Below, piece by piece: positions 1-11,116 of a DNA stretch of 64,000 nt. The DNA comes from Jackrogersella multiformis (Eukaryota > Ascomycota > Sordariomycetes > Xylariales > Hypoxylaceae): assembly GCA_902806575.1 (NCBI GenBank), contig CADCXD010000008.1, positions 1,860,001 to 1,924,000 of the forward strand, written 5' to 3'. Every line of letters begins with the position of its first letter. The first letter of the stretch is position 1. The notes below the pieces were generated by a model. It made no database searches and was not told the origin of the DNA. It saw nothing but the letters and a program-made list of their open reading frames with translations. The position numbers and the translations under genes were made by a program.

Positions 1-1076
1 CTTTTGATTAGCGAAGGACCTCAGCCACCATACCATAGGTCTAAATTTAGTGACAGCACAGGGCCACAATGGTCCTGGACTTCAGCACTGGCGGCTGCAT
101 ATGAATATCGCAATGATTTGTTTCTTTATTCCAGCGCTTGTGGCTGTGTATTCTCGAATCATTCCAAGGTCCCTCCACCGCTGCTCGTGCGATACTTAAT
201 AATAAATAAAAGGATCAAATAAGTATTTGTCACCATCCTAATTTTATCTTATAAATCGGGTAAGAATGAAGAGAAATTTTATCGCGATGTTCCTTTCCCC
301 TTCATTGATGTGTTGGTTAATCTGATAAAATATCGCCGGACTAAGTGCAGACAGTCATATTTAACGATACTGTACTGGACTGCGCCGCTACCTATCCTCT
401 AATTCATTTATTGGCATATACTTCGCATCATCACCTCAATGAGTATTTTAAAGGATAAGTGTATAATTTGGACCACCTGGGCAGTATTCCTTATACGGTT
501 TGCGCATTATTAGCACTTAATCGGACGTTATTCTGTTTGATAAGTCAACGCTAGCGCAACTGTTCATGAACACCATTAGAGATCATCGGTTTACGAGTTC
601 CCCGCAGCTGTTTGCCTTGTCCCCCTAATTATTCTTCTCCAAAATACTTCATCCCTTACACCATAATTGCGGCAAATGCCAGATCGTCTCGATGCAAGGG
701 AAATACCCTACGATGCGAAGATATCACTTGATGCCGGCTACTATAGTTAAAACGACTGGTCACATGAAGCAAGATAAAACAAAACGGGTAACATCCATCT
801 GGTGGTGATTGATATAAATATTAACAGATATTCACAAATACTCTAGGTATGAGTTCAAGCTCGGCTCGAATATCGAGCCCTAATTCCATCCATTCCCAAA
901 TCCATTTCCCTCTGCGCGCCTCGGTTGTTGTCTATAATTATATCCTTGACGCCGGCAATAGCACACTACATGGTGCACCATTTCGATTCTGCGTAGGGAT
1001 TGTCGAATGTCTGGGTCGTTGGTTTAACTTGGTTATCCTCCACCCCTCAATTATCGTATTTCATCCGAAAAGAACT
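1..1076. other. Intergenic stretch, no gene recognised
   Basis: AT-rich sequence with only short open frames that lack splice partners, family motifs or signal peptides. It lies downstream of the 3' end of the small minus-strand gene at 1077. The first 220 bases hold a short open frame without an ATG start. I see no RNA gene or transposon ends. Confidence 0.5.
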
Positions 1077-1338
1077 TTACAAGCCCTTGGTAGTGCTGTC
1101 CTTGTAGACGTTGGCGGCATCAAATGTGATGATGTCTCCATTGGCATTGGTCATGGCAGCAGTTTGGACTTCGGCATCACCAGCCTGTCGAGAAACGATC
1201 TTTGAAGATCGGGGAACCCTCTCTGCATAGGAGGTTAGACAAGGTTGTCCTTGGAGACGAATAACGATTTCATAACTTACTAAGTTCCGCCATGGCGACG
1301 GTGCTGAAGAGAGCGAAGATGGCGATTGAGAACTTCAT
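1077..1338 (-). CDS. Small secreted protein, two exons (67 aa)
   Basis: This gene was found by reading the minus strand. Exon 1 (1338-1281) starts at an ATG and encodes a textbook signal peptide of 17 residues ending AMA, followed by Glu-Leu. The intron (1280-1223) has a GTAAGT donor, a CTAAC branch point and a GCAG acceptor. Exon 2 (1222-1077) continues in frame to TAA. The mature part is about 50 residues. It has a basic stretch (Lys-Arg and further Arg/Lys up to residue 31), then a Thr/Asn/Asp-rich tail ending KDSTTKGL, and no cysteines. Perfect splice signals joining a signal peptide to an open second exon make this a real gene despite its size. The function is unknown; small secreted hypothetical proteins like this are common in ascomycetes. 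The plus-strand open frame at 849-1205 is its antisense shadow. Confidence 0.72.
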
Positions 1339-2835
1339 ATTGATTGATTTCGTCGGGTTGGTGTTTTTTTCTGCTAGAGACTGGAAGAATGATAAAGGTC
1401 GGCCGGCGACGAGCTTGTGTGAATATGCTGCTAAGACGAAATGAATGCTTGATCAACTAAAGGGACTTGTTAATTTAGAGGATGAAGAGAGAAAGAAGAA
1501 TAGTGCTAAAGAGCAGAAGGCTGGGCGCCCTTTTGTACGGTGATCCCGTCCCATGGCGTACTATGCCATCCCATGCAGGATAATACAAGATGGCTACGTA
1601 AAGGCAAGCGTCTTCAAGTTTCTTGGTTGTCCATATTGATCTTCGACATCGATGAGCGTACTTGAGACGCGCGGATATGGCATTTCCCGTCTTCACAGCC
1701 CGATCGGGAAAAGACTCTCAGGGATTGCCAAGGATGATGCTTCGCCTTGACATGGCCCAGGCGCGCAAAGGCCGCTGAAGAAACAAACGAGAGCCAAGAG
1801 CAGCTTGACAGGTTTCCAATACCAGATGACAGGAATAACAGGAATAGGTAGCAAACCCCACTGGGGTATAGATCTCCAGGGCTCCTATCAAGATCGCTTA
1901 AAGAAAAGAAGGTTATTGGGCGGATCCGGAAGAAGATTGGGAGAGCAAGAGAGGAAGAGAACTGGACAAGAGGGCTCGGAAGACGTTGACTGGCAAGGGT
2001 GTGAGACGACGCTGTAACAGACGAGAATGCTTAATTTGAGCCGCGGTGTACAAGGTGCAGTAGAATTGCAGAATTGGTAATAATGGTAGCATTGGTACCG
2101 CTGCAATACGACGCTGCCGGTATACTCCATGTGTATAGCTGGTATACACTGTAATAGTAGTAGCTGCCTAGCTGCCTAGCTGCCTACAGTAAACAACAAA
2201 ACAATCTTGGCATCGAAAGTCGATCAGGGACGGCAAGCAAGCTACCCGAGCTGCCCGTGTTCCATGATGAATCCGGAAAGGGTTGCACTATGCTAACATA
2301 AGCCTAGAATATGACTCCTGAGTCCTGATACTGTTCTGATAACCTTGTACTATGCAGATACTATGTATGCTGATATGTAAAGTAGCGGCGAGGAGACTCG
2401 TCATCATGTTAATGTCATCAAGTTACATAGTAATGTGATGTGTCAGTGCGTTTAGAACCTCTAATTTTTAAAAGTCCATGCGAAAGATGAGACCGGGTCA
2501 TTCAAATTCGAGACCCCCATCTCCAGTCTCCCGTCTCCTATCTCCTATCTCCAAATAAAAAGAAAACAGTCCCCAATTTTTTAATCAATTGATGACATAA
2601 GAAGACACGGGAGAGGTGGTAGGGCCACAAGTAGGCGGGGCTTTTAAGTCATAGCCAGCCACAAAAGCCACAAAGCCAATACCATGCCCCATAATTCAAT
2701 TATTCAATTTTCCTAACCTAGGCCGAACTCCTCAAAGTTAGCTAAGCACAACAAAAACAACAACACAAACGCTCAAACGTCAGTCTAGATATACCCAGGT
2801 ATCCAAATACCTCGGGGTCCATTAGGAGGCAAACC
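1339..2835. other. Intergenic stretch, no gene recognised
   Basis: This is the presumed promoter of the minus-strand small secreted gene on the left and of the Rieske/DUF455 gene on the right. Short overlapping minus-strand frames around 1475-1696 and 1888-2149 show no domain, signal peptide or splice continuation. A GCTGCCTA unit is tandemly repeated near 2161-2185. CT-rich and AT-rich runs near 2520-2800 resemble a fungal 5' leader. Confidence 0.5.
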
Positions 2836-2919
2836 ATGCGAGAGGCTGTCACGAATTACGATAGCCCAAAATTGAGACCTGCTTCACAAGCGGAACGTCT
2901 GCTACAATGTCGGTTATAG
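2836..2919 (+). promoter_or_regulatory. Upstream ORF overlapping the Rieske/DUF455 start codon
   Basis: An ATG at 2836 opens a 27-codon frame that ends at TAG 2917-2919, in a different frame from the main gene. It overlaps the main ATG at 2907 by 13 bases. If this ATG is in the mRNA leader, ribosomes would need to leak past it or reinitiate backwards to translate the main protein, so it would lower expression. The transcription start is not visible, so the role is inferred. Confidence 0.35.
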
Positions 2920-4253
2920 ATATCGGCCGTTTAGCAGACCTCCAACACTCCAGGCACTCCGTAACACTTTCCAATGGCAAGCGCCTTGTTCTTTTCCGTC
3001 TGCCAAGGATCGGCCGGTCGGATGCTGTAGCCATAACTACAGAGAGTCTGGATTCTTGGACTTATTATACAATGGAAGCCGAGTGCCCCCACGCTGGCGG
3101 ACCCATGGCCGATGCTCACATAGACATCGAGGACTCATCCTACATCGCCTCGTGTCCGTGGCACGCGTATGACTTCAACGTAGAGACCGGTGTGTCTAGT
3201 TACGGTATCAAAACATGTACCTTCCCGGTTGCCATACAAGATGGGAGGGTAAGCATACATGTCGCAGAGGCCGAGAATTTACACCTCGCCAAGGTCGAGC
3301 CTGTCAGCGAGAAGGTGAAGTTCAAACATGGCCCAAGAATCGAGCCCTCAGGCTCCCCGACATATCTTGGTGAGGATGCTAGTCTATGCGACTGGTGTGT
3401 CCATATCCTGAATACCTCTAACCCCGAACACAAGATTGAACTCACTACACATCTCTTCTCCCTATTTGCGACACGTGAACAGTCTCCTTCTCCCATGCGG
3501 ATTGGGGGTGGCACCGCGACGCCGCCCCAAGAACCGCCAAGGCAGGACCTGACCCAGGTGAAACCGGGGCAGATGCCCAAAGCTGGCAAGGGAGGGAACC
3601 TTAAAAGCAGGATTATGATGCTACATGCTCTTGCAAATATAGAGCAGTGGGCCATCGATCTAGCTATCGATATTCTGGTCCGCTTTGCTTCATTTCGCAC
3701 GACCGCAACAGGTGTAGACCACATCTCGCTGCAATTACCACGAACCTTCTTCTACGACTGGCTCAAGGTGGCAAACGATGAAGCGAAACATTTCTCCCTC
3801 CTACGAGCAAGGCTAGAAGAGCTAGGAAGTCATTTCGGCGCATTGCCGGTCCACCATGGATTGTGGGAATCCGCCGTAAGAACAGCATACGACCTGCGTG
3901 CGAGGATAAGCGTCATCGCACTTGTCCACGAAGCTCGAGGCCTCGATGTCAACCCTATGACGATCGAGAAATTCCGAAACGCCAAGGACGGCGAGAGCGT
4001 CGATGTGTTGAACATCATCCACAATGACGAGATTACACACGTTACTACGGGACACAGATGGCTTACCTGGATATGCGAACAGGAAGGCACCTCTCCGGTT
4101 CAAGTCTTTCGGAGCAACGTGCAGAAACATTTCAGAGGTGCAGTGAAGGGTCCGTTCAATGCCGATGCAAGACAGCAAGCTGGGATGGACAAGAGCTACT
4201 ATGAAAACCTGCATGGGCAACCATGGACAGGAGATATCATCGCTGGTGGTTGA
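2907..4253 (+). CDS. Rieske [2Fe-2S] domain plus DUF455 ferritin-like protein
   Basis: Single-exon protein of 448 aa. Residues about 10-115 form a Rieske domain with both metal-ligand pairs visible: CPHAGG (Cys-x-His) and CPWHAYDF (Cys-x2-His). After a Pro/Gly-rich linker, residues about 230-430 match DUF455, a ferritin-like four-helix family. Its candidate di-iron carboxylate/His motifs are IEQWAID, NDEAKHF, VHEARGLD and HNDEITH. The combination suggests an iron-dependent oxidase or hydroxylase fed electrons by the Rieske centre, but no substrate is established. There is no signal peptide, so it is probably cytosolic. The start is the first ATG giving an intact Rieske domain; an overlapping upstream frame precedes it. 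It is unlikely to belong to the distant biosynthetic cluster. Confidence 0.88.
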   Translation: MSVIDIGRLADLQHSRHSVTLSNGKRLVLFRLPRIGRSDAVAITTESLDSWTYYTMEAECPHAGGPMADAHIDIEDSSYIASCPWHAYDFNVETGVSSYGIKTCTFPVAIQDGRVSIHVAEAENLHLAKVEPVSEKVKFKHGPRIEPSGSPTYLGEDASLCDWCVHILNTSNPEHKIELTTHLFSLFATREQSPSPMRIGGGTATPPQEPPRQDLTQVKPGQMPKAGKGGNLKSRIMMLHALANIEQWAIDLAIDILVRFASFRTTATGVDHISLQLPRTFFYDWLKVANDEAKHFSLLRARLEELGSHFGALPVHHGLWESAVRTAYDLRARISVIALVHEARGLDVNPMTIEKFRNAKDGESVDVLNIIHNDEITHVTTGHRWLTWICEQEGTSPVQVFRSNVQKHFRGAVKGPFNADARQQAGMDKSYYENLHGQPWTGDIIAGG

Positions 4254-5299
4254 GCTCTTTCGACATGAATAATGCATCAGGCTATATCGGGGTTATTAAT
4301 TCTCATCAGAGATTTATGTGGTAACCGTAGCGTTGAACTTTGAGTGACGGCCGTTCCGAGGCTATATGCCGGATATCACGGATTTCATAAGCACACTTGG
4401 GTCTTTGGCAGATTAAAAGTTGCTAACACCTAGGTACTTCCATGTTCTATCTACCTAGGTACCTAGCATAGGTAGATGCATACGACGCTGCTTTTGCTAC
4501 CATCCGCCCGGTATACCTAATCTAAAGCAGGATTCGCCTTGGATTTCCGAGTGGGAATAATGATTTCCACTACCTACTCTATGGAGCGGTCAGGAAAATC
4601 TAGATCTGAATAGAAAGGAAGAAAATGAATCATGCCCTTCATCTAACATACCCCATTAGCGTTAGATAAGTACCTAGGTAGCTAGAGACATCGATAGGTA
4701 TCTGATGGATTTATGCCGCACTAAATCCGGAATCGCCCGAGCTGAGGAGAACCGGTGAGGCTGAAATTACAGATACAGGGGTTAAATTACGTAGCTCAGC
4801 ACATTATTTTCAGACCGGGTAGGGTCCTTGAGGTCATTGATAAGATATTCTGGCTGTCTGAGCAGTTATGAAAGTTGTGCATTAGGAGGGGCGAGGGGCA
4901 AGTGGGAATGGTATGCGTTTAAGGTTCCCGCTATCTCCAGAGCTTCACAGAGCGGGAAAGCGGGGTGAAGTGAAGGTTTAGTGGCGGCCATGCCCGTTAA
5001 TCGTTAATCGTTAATTCTCATCCTTCCATCAACTCATTCGTTCACTCCTTCATAACCCAAATTTATCGCGAGAGTCTACACGCAATACCCGATACCCAAC
5101 ATCCAACACCCAATATTCAATATTTATTTATGTTTTATGATTCTGACCTGGCAACTTTGATGCAACGACTCGACTCGAACAAACTCGATTTTCGTTTGTC
5201 GTCTCTTAGAAGGGCGAGCCTGCGTCCTCTCCTCCCGTCTTACTACCTACCAACCTAACCGCCACCGCCGAGGCACCCGGTAGTAATAAATAAGTAAAC
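4254..5299. other. Intergenic stretch and AMMECR1 gene leader
   Basis: No gene is seen. Several copies of the palindromic motif TACCTAGGTA and variants occur at about 4430-4475 and 4670-4685. The last 250 bases are pyrimidine-rich, with short direct repeats (GTTAATC, ACCCAATA-like), as in fungal promoters. Confidence 0.45.
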
Positions 5300-6127
5300 A
5301 TGGCAACAGTCCAACATTGTCTCTACTGTTTCGAGGCCCTAGCTGCGTACCTCGAGAGTCGTAAAGCTATGAGCCTCGAAGACATCCAGGAGGGGTATGA
5401 AAAATATAGCAAGGACTCGGCAGGGGGAGTATCCGCCGATAAAATCGACAGCCTCGAGAAGCGTATCCCAGCTCTTAGACGCGTAGCCGATTCCAACTCC
5501 TCCGAATCTAGTAGCTCGTCCTCGCCTGCCTCGGGATCGAGCATGTCCCTTTCGACCGAAACCCCCGCATCATCCACTGATTCCCTCCCAGACACCGAGT
5601 CTATCATCACCGAATCGCCGCTGTTCGTCACCTGGAACACCGTTTCCCCCCGGTCAGGCAACACTTCTCTGCGGGGCTGCATCGGCACCTTCGAAGCCCA
5701 AGAGCTAGACGAAGGCCTCTCGTCGTACGCCATTACCTCCGCCATCCACGACACGCGCTTCGACCCCGTCTCGAAGCGAGAACTTTCCTCTCTCGAAGTC
5801 GCCGTCACGTTGCTGACCAACTTCGAAGACTGCGGCGACGAGATGGACTGGGAGATCGGCGAGCACGGGCTGCGGATCAGCTTCACAGATAAGGGGAGGC
5901 GGTACGGCGCCACGTACCTGCCGGACGTGGCGGAGGAGCAGGGCTGGACTAAGGAGGAGACGCTGGTGAGCCTTATGCGCAAGGCTGGCTGGGTCGGCCG
6001 CAAGGACAAGTGGCAGGCTGTCGATCTGAAGGTCGTGCGCTACCAGGGCAAGAAGAAGTCCTTGCGGTACCCCGAGTACAAGCGTTGGCGCGATTGGGTC
6101 GATGCAAAGAGCGAGGACGAGGCATAG
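5300..6127 (+). CDS. AMMECR1-family protein
   Basis: Intronless protein of 275 aa. The family signature LRGCIGTF is intact at about residues 127-134. It is followed by the conserved SAIHDTRF, the LEVAVTLL strand and a C-terminal block ending in a basic stretch (KKSLRYPEYKRW). A Ser/Pro/Thr-rich insertion lies between the N-terminal helix and the core (about residues 65-100), common in fungal members. AMMECR1 proteins are widespread in eukaryotes and archaea and their biochemical role is unsettled. There is no signal peptide or membrane segment, so it is likely cytosolic or nuclear. Length and motif order agree with fungal orthologues. Confidence 0.92.
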   Translation: MATVQHCLYCFEALAAYLESRKAMSLEDIQEGYEKYSKDSAGGVSADKIDSLEKRIPALRRVADSNSSESSSSSSPASGSSMSLSTETPASSTDSLPDTESIITESPLFVTWNTVSPRSGNTSLRGCIGTFEAQELDEGLSSYAITSAIHDTRFDPVSKRELSSLEVAVTLLTNFEDCGDEMDWEIGEHGLRISFTDKGRRYGATYLPDVAEEQGWTKEETLVSLMRKAGWVGRKDKWQAVDLKVVRYQGKKKSLRYPEYKRWRDWVDAKSEDEA

Positions 6128-7058
6128 AGACGGATTAGATGGGCTACAACCTACGGGAGGGATACACGGATGTCCGCGCCCTCGCGAGAATAAGTGCGGA
6201 TTTATTACATCGGACGACATAGGCGTCTAAGGGAAGGGGGGAGTCTAGAGCACGGCGCCTGAAGCGGCAACGGAAGCAGCAGCAGGCCAGGTGGGTGATT
6301 TGATCATACAGGTAGATCTAGGCCCTTTTTCTTCTTGCTATTATCTGCGTTTCTCTTACGAATGCATTTCGAATATTGTTGCAAATCTAACTTGCATTGC
6401 GAACACTTCTCATAATCCCTTTCGTCGGTTGAAGCATAGCCCTTCATAGATTTTACACCTTCTCTTATATCCCTTGGTAATATGAAGCAGTCCTGCTCCG
6501 CTACTATATTGCTGTTGCGAGAAACTCGGCATGCATTTAAGCCTAACTGTTCAAACGTATAACATAAAACATATAAAATTAAAAAGTCTGATATAATTCT
6601 AAGAATACGTCTCATCGTGAGACTTTGGCCTGGACATAATCGAGCTTTCATGCCAACTAGCCAGCTAAGAAAAAAGGGGTACAACCTCCCCCTGGCATGG
6701 GGCCAATGGGCCGCCCTTTACATAGAGCTTCTTGGTTGCTATATCGACCTACGTGTCTCAGGGGTCCAAACCTCCCGCATATTCGCAGCAATGGGGAATA
6801 GATGTCTCTGCAGCATGTGTCCTGCATTCTTAAATATCCTGCAGGCTAGAGCTAGCGACTGGACTAGCGAGACTCATCGCCTAGTTATCGCTTTCGAATT
6901 CCACGCGCGGGATTATGATATACTTCACGATGCGACCTCTATTTCTACCATCTCTTTCTATCTCTCTTCGTGCCGCTCGCTCTATTCCGTTTAGTTGAGC
7001 TTATTATCAACTAATTACTATCACGACTGGACATTACAGAGCTGGTCAAGCGGCAAAG
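6128..7058. other. Intergenic stretch with weak short frames only
   Basis: A minus-strand frame at 6304-6684 has a hydrophobic segment near its N-terminus and a CxxC and further Cys in its Lys-rich C-terminus. A plus-strand frame overlaps it at 6617-6994. Neither has a recognisable family or clear splice support, so I do not call a gene. The pyrimidine-rich tract at 6940-7000 is probably the leader of the protease gene. Confidence 0.4.
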
Positions 7059-10004
7059 ATGTCGTCTTCTCACTTTCACATTCTCTTTCTCCTCACGACG
7101 GCTTGCTCCCTGACGCAGGCCCATGCCATCAGGTCGTTCAACCAGACGACAACCGCGGCGCATAATGGCCCCGTAAATGCGACGTCCTTTTACAAGAGCA
7201 CGAACGAGGTCCTGTCTATCCCGCTGCGGCGCGTCGAGCACCAGGGCGTCGGGACCCCGAGTCTGGCTAGGCGGTACTTCGGGACGGACGTGCTGGGGGT
7301 GTACGGCGCCGCGTACTTTGCCGAGAGTATGTGTCCCTCTCCCTCCTGCTATACTCTTGCGCACAAGGAGATCAGGAGTTGAGTATCCTATATATCAGTC
7401 GGTTTGCTAACGGGCAGGTGAATAGTGATGATCGGCACGGGGGAGAACCCCCAGACCGTCAGCGTGCTGATCGACACCGGCTCGTTCGAGCTCTGGGTCA
7501 ACCCCAATTGCACCTCGTCCAACGTCAAGGACTACTGCGAGACGCTCGGCCACTACGACCCGGACCTGTCGCCCACGGCGCGGAGCCTGAATACTAATTT
7601 CGGCATCCAGTATGGCCAGGGCAGCGCGTCGGGCGTTTATTATACGGATGATGTTTATCTCTCTGGTACGTTGTCTTCTTGGTTGAACTGCCTTGGGTTT
7701 TTCTATAGGGGTTGGGGTTGAGTGGTGGGGATATGATTGAGCTGCGAAAAATTCAAGAATATTCCTAGGCATGAGTTGCTAATAATGAAATATTAGGCGC
7801 GAAGATTCAAAGCCAACAATTCGGCGTCTCGAACAAGTCAAGTGAAGTCTGGTTCGGTATCCTAGGACTTGGTCACGGTCAGGGGAACGGCGTTATCGAG
7901 TACGCCTCTATCGTCGACTCATTGGCCGCTCAGGGGTATACGAATAGCAAGCTGTTCAGCTTGGACCTAGGCGGCCAACCTGGTCCTACTGGTGAGTGAA
8001 TATGGCTACGGGTCAAACATCGTGGACCTATATGGTAAAGATGATAAATGCTGACTATTACTGGAAAGCTGCCGTTACGGGAGAAATGGTCTTTGGCGGT
8101 GTCGATACGAACAAATACTCAGGCAATCTAGCCAAGGTTCCTACCGATCCTTCAGATGCGTAAGTCTACCTACCTTACCTAGTCTTCATAACGGACCCGC
8201 ATACTCACCCTTAATCTGCATAGGCACTACGTAGTAACACTCACCTCGCTCTCGCTCCAAGCCCCGGATTCCAACTCCAGCCCCAACAGCGCCGTATTCC
8301 GCCGCAGCGAGCCCATCACTAACTCCAGCCTCCCCATCCCCGTCGTCGTCGACTCCGGCACCACGCTCTCCCTGCTCCCCGAGCCCGTCGTCGCCGCGCT
8401 GGCCGCCGGCTTCCCGGGCGCCACGCCCGATGGCAACGGCGGCTACAAGGTGCCGTGCGACCTGCGCAACGCGACGGACGGCAGCGTGGCCTTCGAGTTC
8501 GCCGGCGACGGCGCCGACAAGGTCACGGTTGCGGTGAGCTACGCGGACTTCATCTGGTACGCCGGCGACGATTGCTTCCTGGGCGCCCAGTATAACGGCG
8601 ATATCGGCGTGTGGATATTGGGGGATACATTTTTGAGGGGCGCTTATGGTGAGTTCTCATTTATTCATGTATTGCGTACATGAGACCTAAAGTCCAGAAA
8701 CTAACGTCCGCTCAGTGACATTCGACCAGTCCAACAACGCGCTGTACATGGCGGACTATGTCAAATGTGGCGAGGAGTCGAACCTCGTCGCCGTGCCCGC
8801 CGGCCTCGACGCCGCGGCCAACATCCCCGGCTCGTGCGAGGCCCCAGCCGTCGCGCGCCCCGCTTCTCCGGCCGGGCTCGATCCAGACTGCACCGAGACC
8901 GTCCTCCCGCCCGCTGCCGTTCCCACGGCGACGACAGCTACTGTGGACAGACAAGCGAGCGCAGCCCCGGAAGCCCCTGAAGAAGATCGCGACGACGACG
9001 ACGACGACGAAGGTTCCCAATGGCACGTGGTGCACTTCAGCTACGAGACCTTTACTAGCACGATGTTCCGGCACTTCGTGTACTCGAGTTACGAGCAGGA
9101 ATACACCCGCCACGAGTCCTTCGTGACTACGTTCTGTCCGGGGGACATCTTACCGCCTGCCTCTCCGTCCGCAGTCCCAGTCCCAGTCCCAGTTCCCGCC
9201 CCGGCCCACGTCCAAACCCAACCCGAGCCCCAACTCCAGACCCAGACCTATACTCAACCCCAACCCCACCTCCAGCCCATCGCGCAACCAACCACAACAA
9301 CCACCACAGTCCAAGCAACGCATCCGATACCCACGACTGTCTACACGCAGAAGCTCCAAGTCGTCACCACGGAGCGCTGCGAGACGCGCACCTACGCCGT
9401 GACGTCGTGCGGCGCGGATGCGGACGCGGCGCGGACGTGCACGGTGGGCGCGACGACCACGCGCGTCGTCACCCTGCTGGAGACGGCCACGGTGCATGCC
9501 TACGGCTCTTCGGCGCCCCCCTTTTCTTCTTCCTACGTATCCCCCCTCTCCACCGCATCAGCGCCTCCTCCGCTTTTCCTGTCGTCCTTCTCCACCTCCA
9601 CGCCCCCCTCCCTAGCTTCCCCTCCGTCTTCACCTGTCCTTTCTTCCTCCTCTTCCTCTTCCTCTCCCACTTTCTTCTCCTACTCGCACCCCCTCCCGCC
9701 GCCGCCGCCGCCGCCGCAGCAGAGTGCAAGCGTGAGCGCGGGCGTACCGCCGGCCTCGGCCTACGGCGGCATGAGCTGGGGCTTCAACAGCAGCAGCAGC
9801 AGTGGTAGTGGCGTGGCAGGCGTGGCGGTAGCGGGCGTGGCGCCGAGCCGAGGCTTCGGCGTGAATGCCGACGCGCCGACAAGGCCGAAGATTACGGCTG
9901 CGCCGACGGGGGCCGTGGTGCCTACGTCTGGGGCAGCGGGTGTGCGGACCGGGTCGGGCGTGTCGATGGCGGTGCTGGTGCTGGTGTGGGCTGTGGTGTT
10001 ATGA
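7059..10004 (+). CDS. GPI-anchored aspartic protease (yapsin-like), six exons
   Basis: Exons are about 7059-7326, 7426-7665, 7797-7991, 8070-8160, 8224-8648 and 8716-10004, giving about 835 aa. A signal peptide (first about 23 residues, ending QAHA) precedes a pepsin-like domain. The catalytic motifs are VLIDTGSFELWV in exon 2 and VVVDSGTTLSLLP in exon 5. The flap region and the FGGVDTNKYSG block are also present. Exon 6 adds a long tail of about 400 residues rich in Pro/Ser/Thr with Asp-rich, Gln/Pro and poly-Pro tracts. The protein ends in a hydrophobic stretch preceded by small residues, as expected for a GPI anchor. It is probably a cell-wall or plasma-membrane protease acting on secreted or wall proteins. 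The exon 3/4 junction is the least certain and boundaries may shift by a few bases. The tail is far longer and more repetitive than in most yapsins. Confidence 0.87.
9160..9800 (+). repeat. Low-complexity coding repeats in the protease tail
   Basis: Inside exon 6 of the protease there are tandem CCAGTC units (about 9173-9195), CAA/CCC-rich repeats to 9300, CT-rich poly-Ser/Pro coding DNA (9510-9690), a CCG run (about 9698-9716) and a CAGCAG run near 9787-9802. They encode O-glycosylation-prone Ser/Thr/Pro stalk sequence and are likely to vary in length between strains. Confidence 0.7.
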
Positions 10005-11116
10005 TGGCGATAAGCTCTTCTCCTTTCTTCGATTTCGGGGAATCGGTGGTGGGAGTTGCTAGGTGCGGGGTGCTGATGACTGAACGAATACTCACGACGA
10101 ACAAAACCGAAGGGATACACACAATAGGGAAGGATACTAGCTAGGGCGGGATATCTACACGGGTTGATGGGACTTGCTTACGGATAATATCGAGATACCT
10201 TGGAGGCAAAGCCGCAACTGTAGGATGGCAGGACAGGTCGGGCGCCTAGATGGCGGGAGGATATGCTAACGCTACTAGATCATTGGTAATATATGTCTTA
10301 GATAGGAAATTTAATTCGAATCGTTTTTAATGTTCTACCACACTGGATGGATCACGAGATCCAGAATACATTGATGAAACACAGCGTCAAGAATACATGT
10401 ATGCATACGCAAGTCAACATTATGCTACGCATGGCAGACAAGCACAGCAGTCACATATCGCAGAGTTCGCGAAGCCTACGTTTTAGCATCTGCAATGCGT
10501 CCGTTCGATTCATCATGTCATGTCGTGTCGCGCCATAGCATGGCATGCCTACAGCCAGCCAAAGCGTCCATTAATCCCACACATCTCTCCCTCCCCTCCC
10601 CTCCCCTACCGCCCGTGAAAACGAGACCAAGATTAACATCAAGTCCCCCGACGTGCGCAGTGCCATCGCCGTCCGCCTCCCCGCCGTGTAGAACGCCTAT
10701 GTATCCCCGGGACATGATGTGTCGTCGTTTAGAAACCAGGGGGCAAGGTCGAAAAAGGAACCCAACTCCGTTCGATTCCTCGCCCCGGTCGACACTCCAA
10801 GGCCGACTGGAAATAGAAAAGGGGGGGGAAAATCTTAAGCAGGCTTGGTTTCGAGGGGGTTAGGTTCGAGTAATTCGTCCATTTTCGTCCAGGTAACTGA
10901 TTTCGTTAACTCGTGAGGTAGTCCCAGCGACGCCCCGCCGTATTTATTCCGTGGTATGGTGCTGTCTTCTCTCTGGGAACAACGTATGTTTTCGCTCGTT
11001 TCTTCGAGTTTATTCTTCAATGCTCGCCGGCTGGTAATTTTTTTTGCAATCCACTCGCCACGTGCAACAATCGATTTAATGATTCAAGTGGTGGGCTGAT
11101 AAGAGGTAGACTCGTC
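10005..11116. other. Convergent intergenic region, no gene recognised
   Basis: This lies between the 3' ends of the protease (plus) and the Ras-like gene (minus). A plus frame at 10495-10863 is Pro/Arg-rich low-complexity translation without motifs. I see nothing else convincing. Confidence 0.45.

Noticed and set aside
849..1205. 118-codon plus-strand open frame
   Set aside because: It lies antisense to most of the spliced secreted-protein gene and has no motif of its own.
6304..6684. Minus-strand frame with a hydrophobic N-terminal region and CxxC
   Set aside because: No family, no clear cleavage site or splice support, and it overlaps another frame of similar length.
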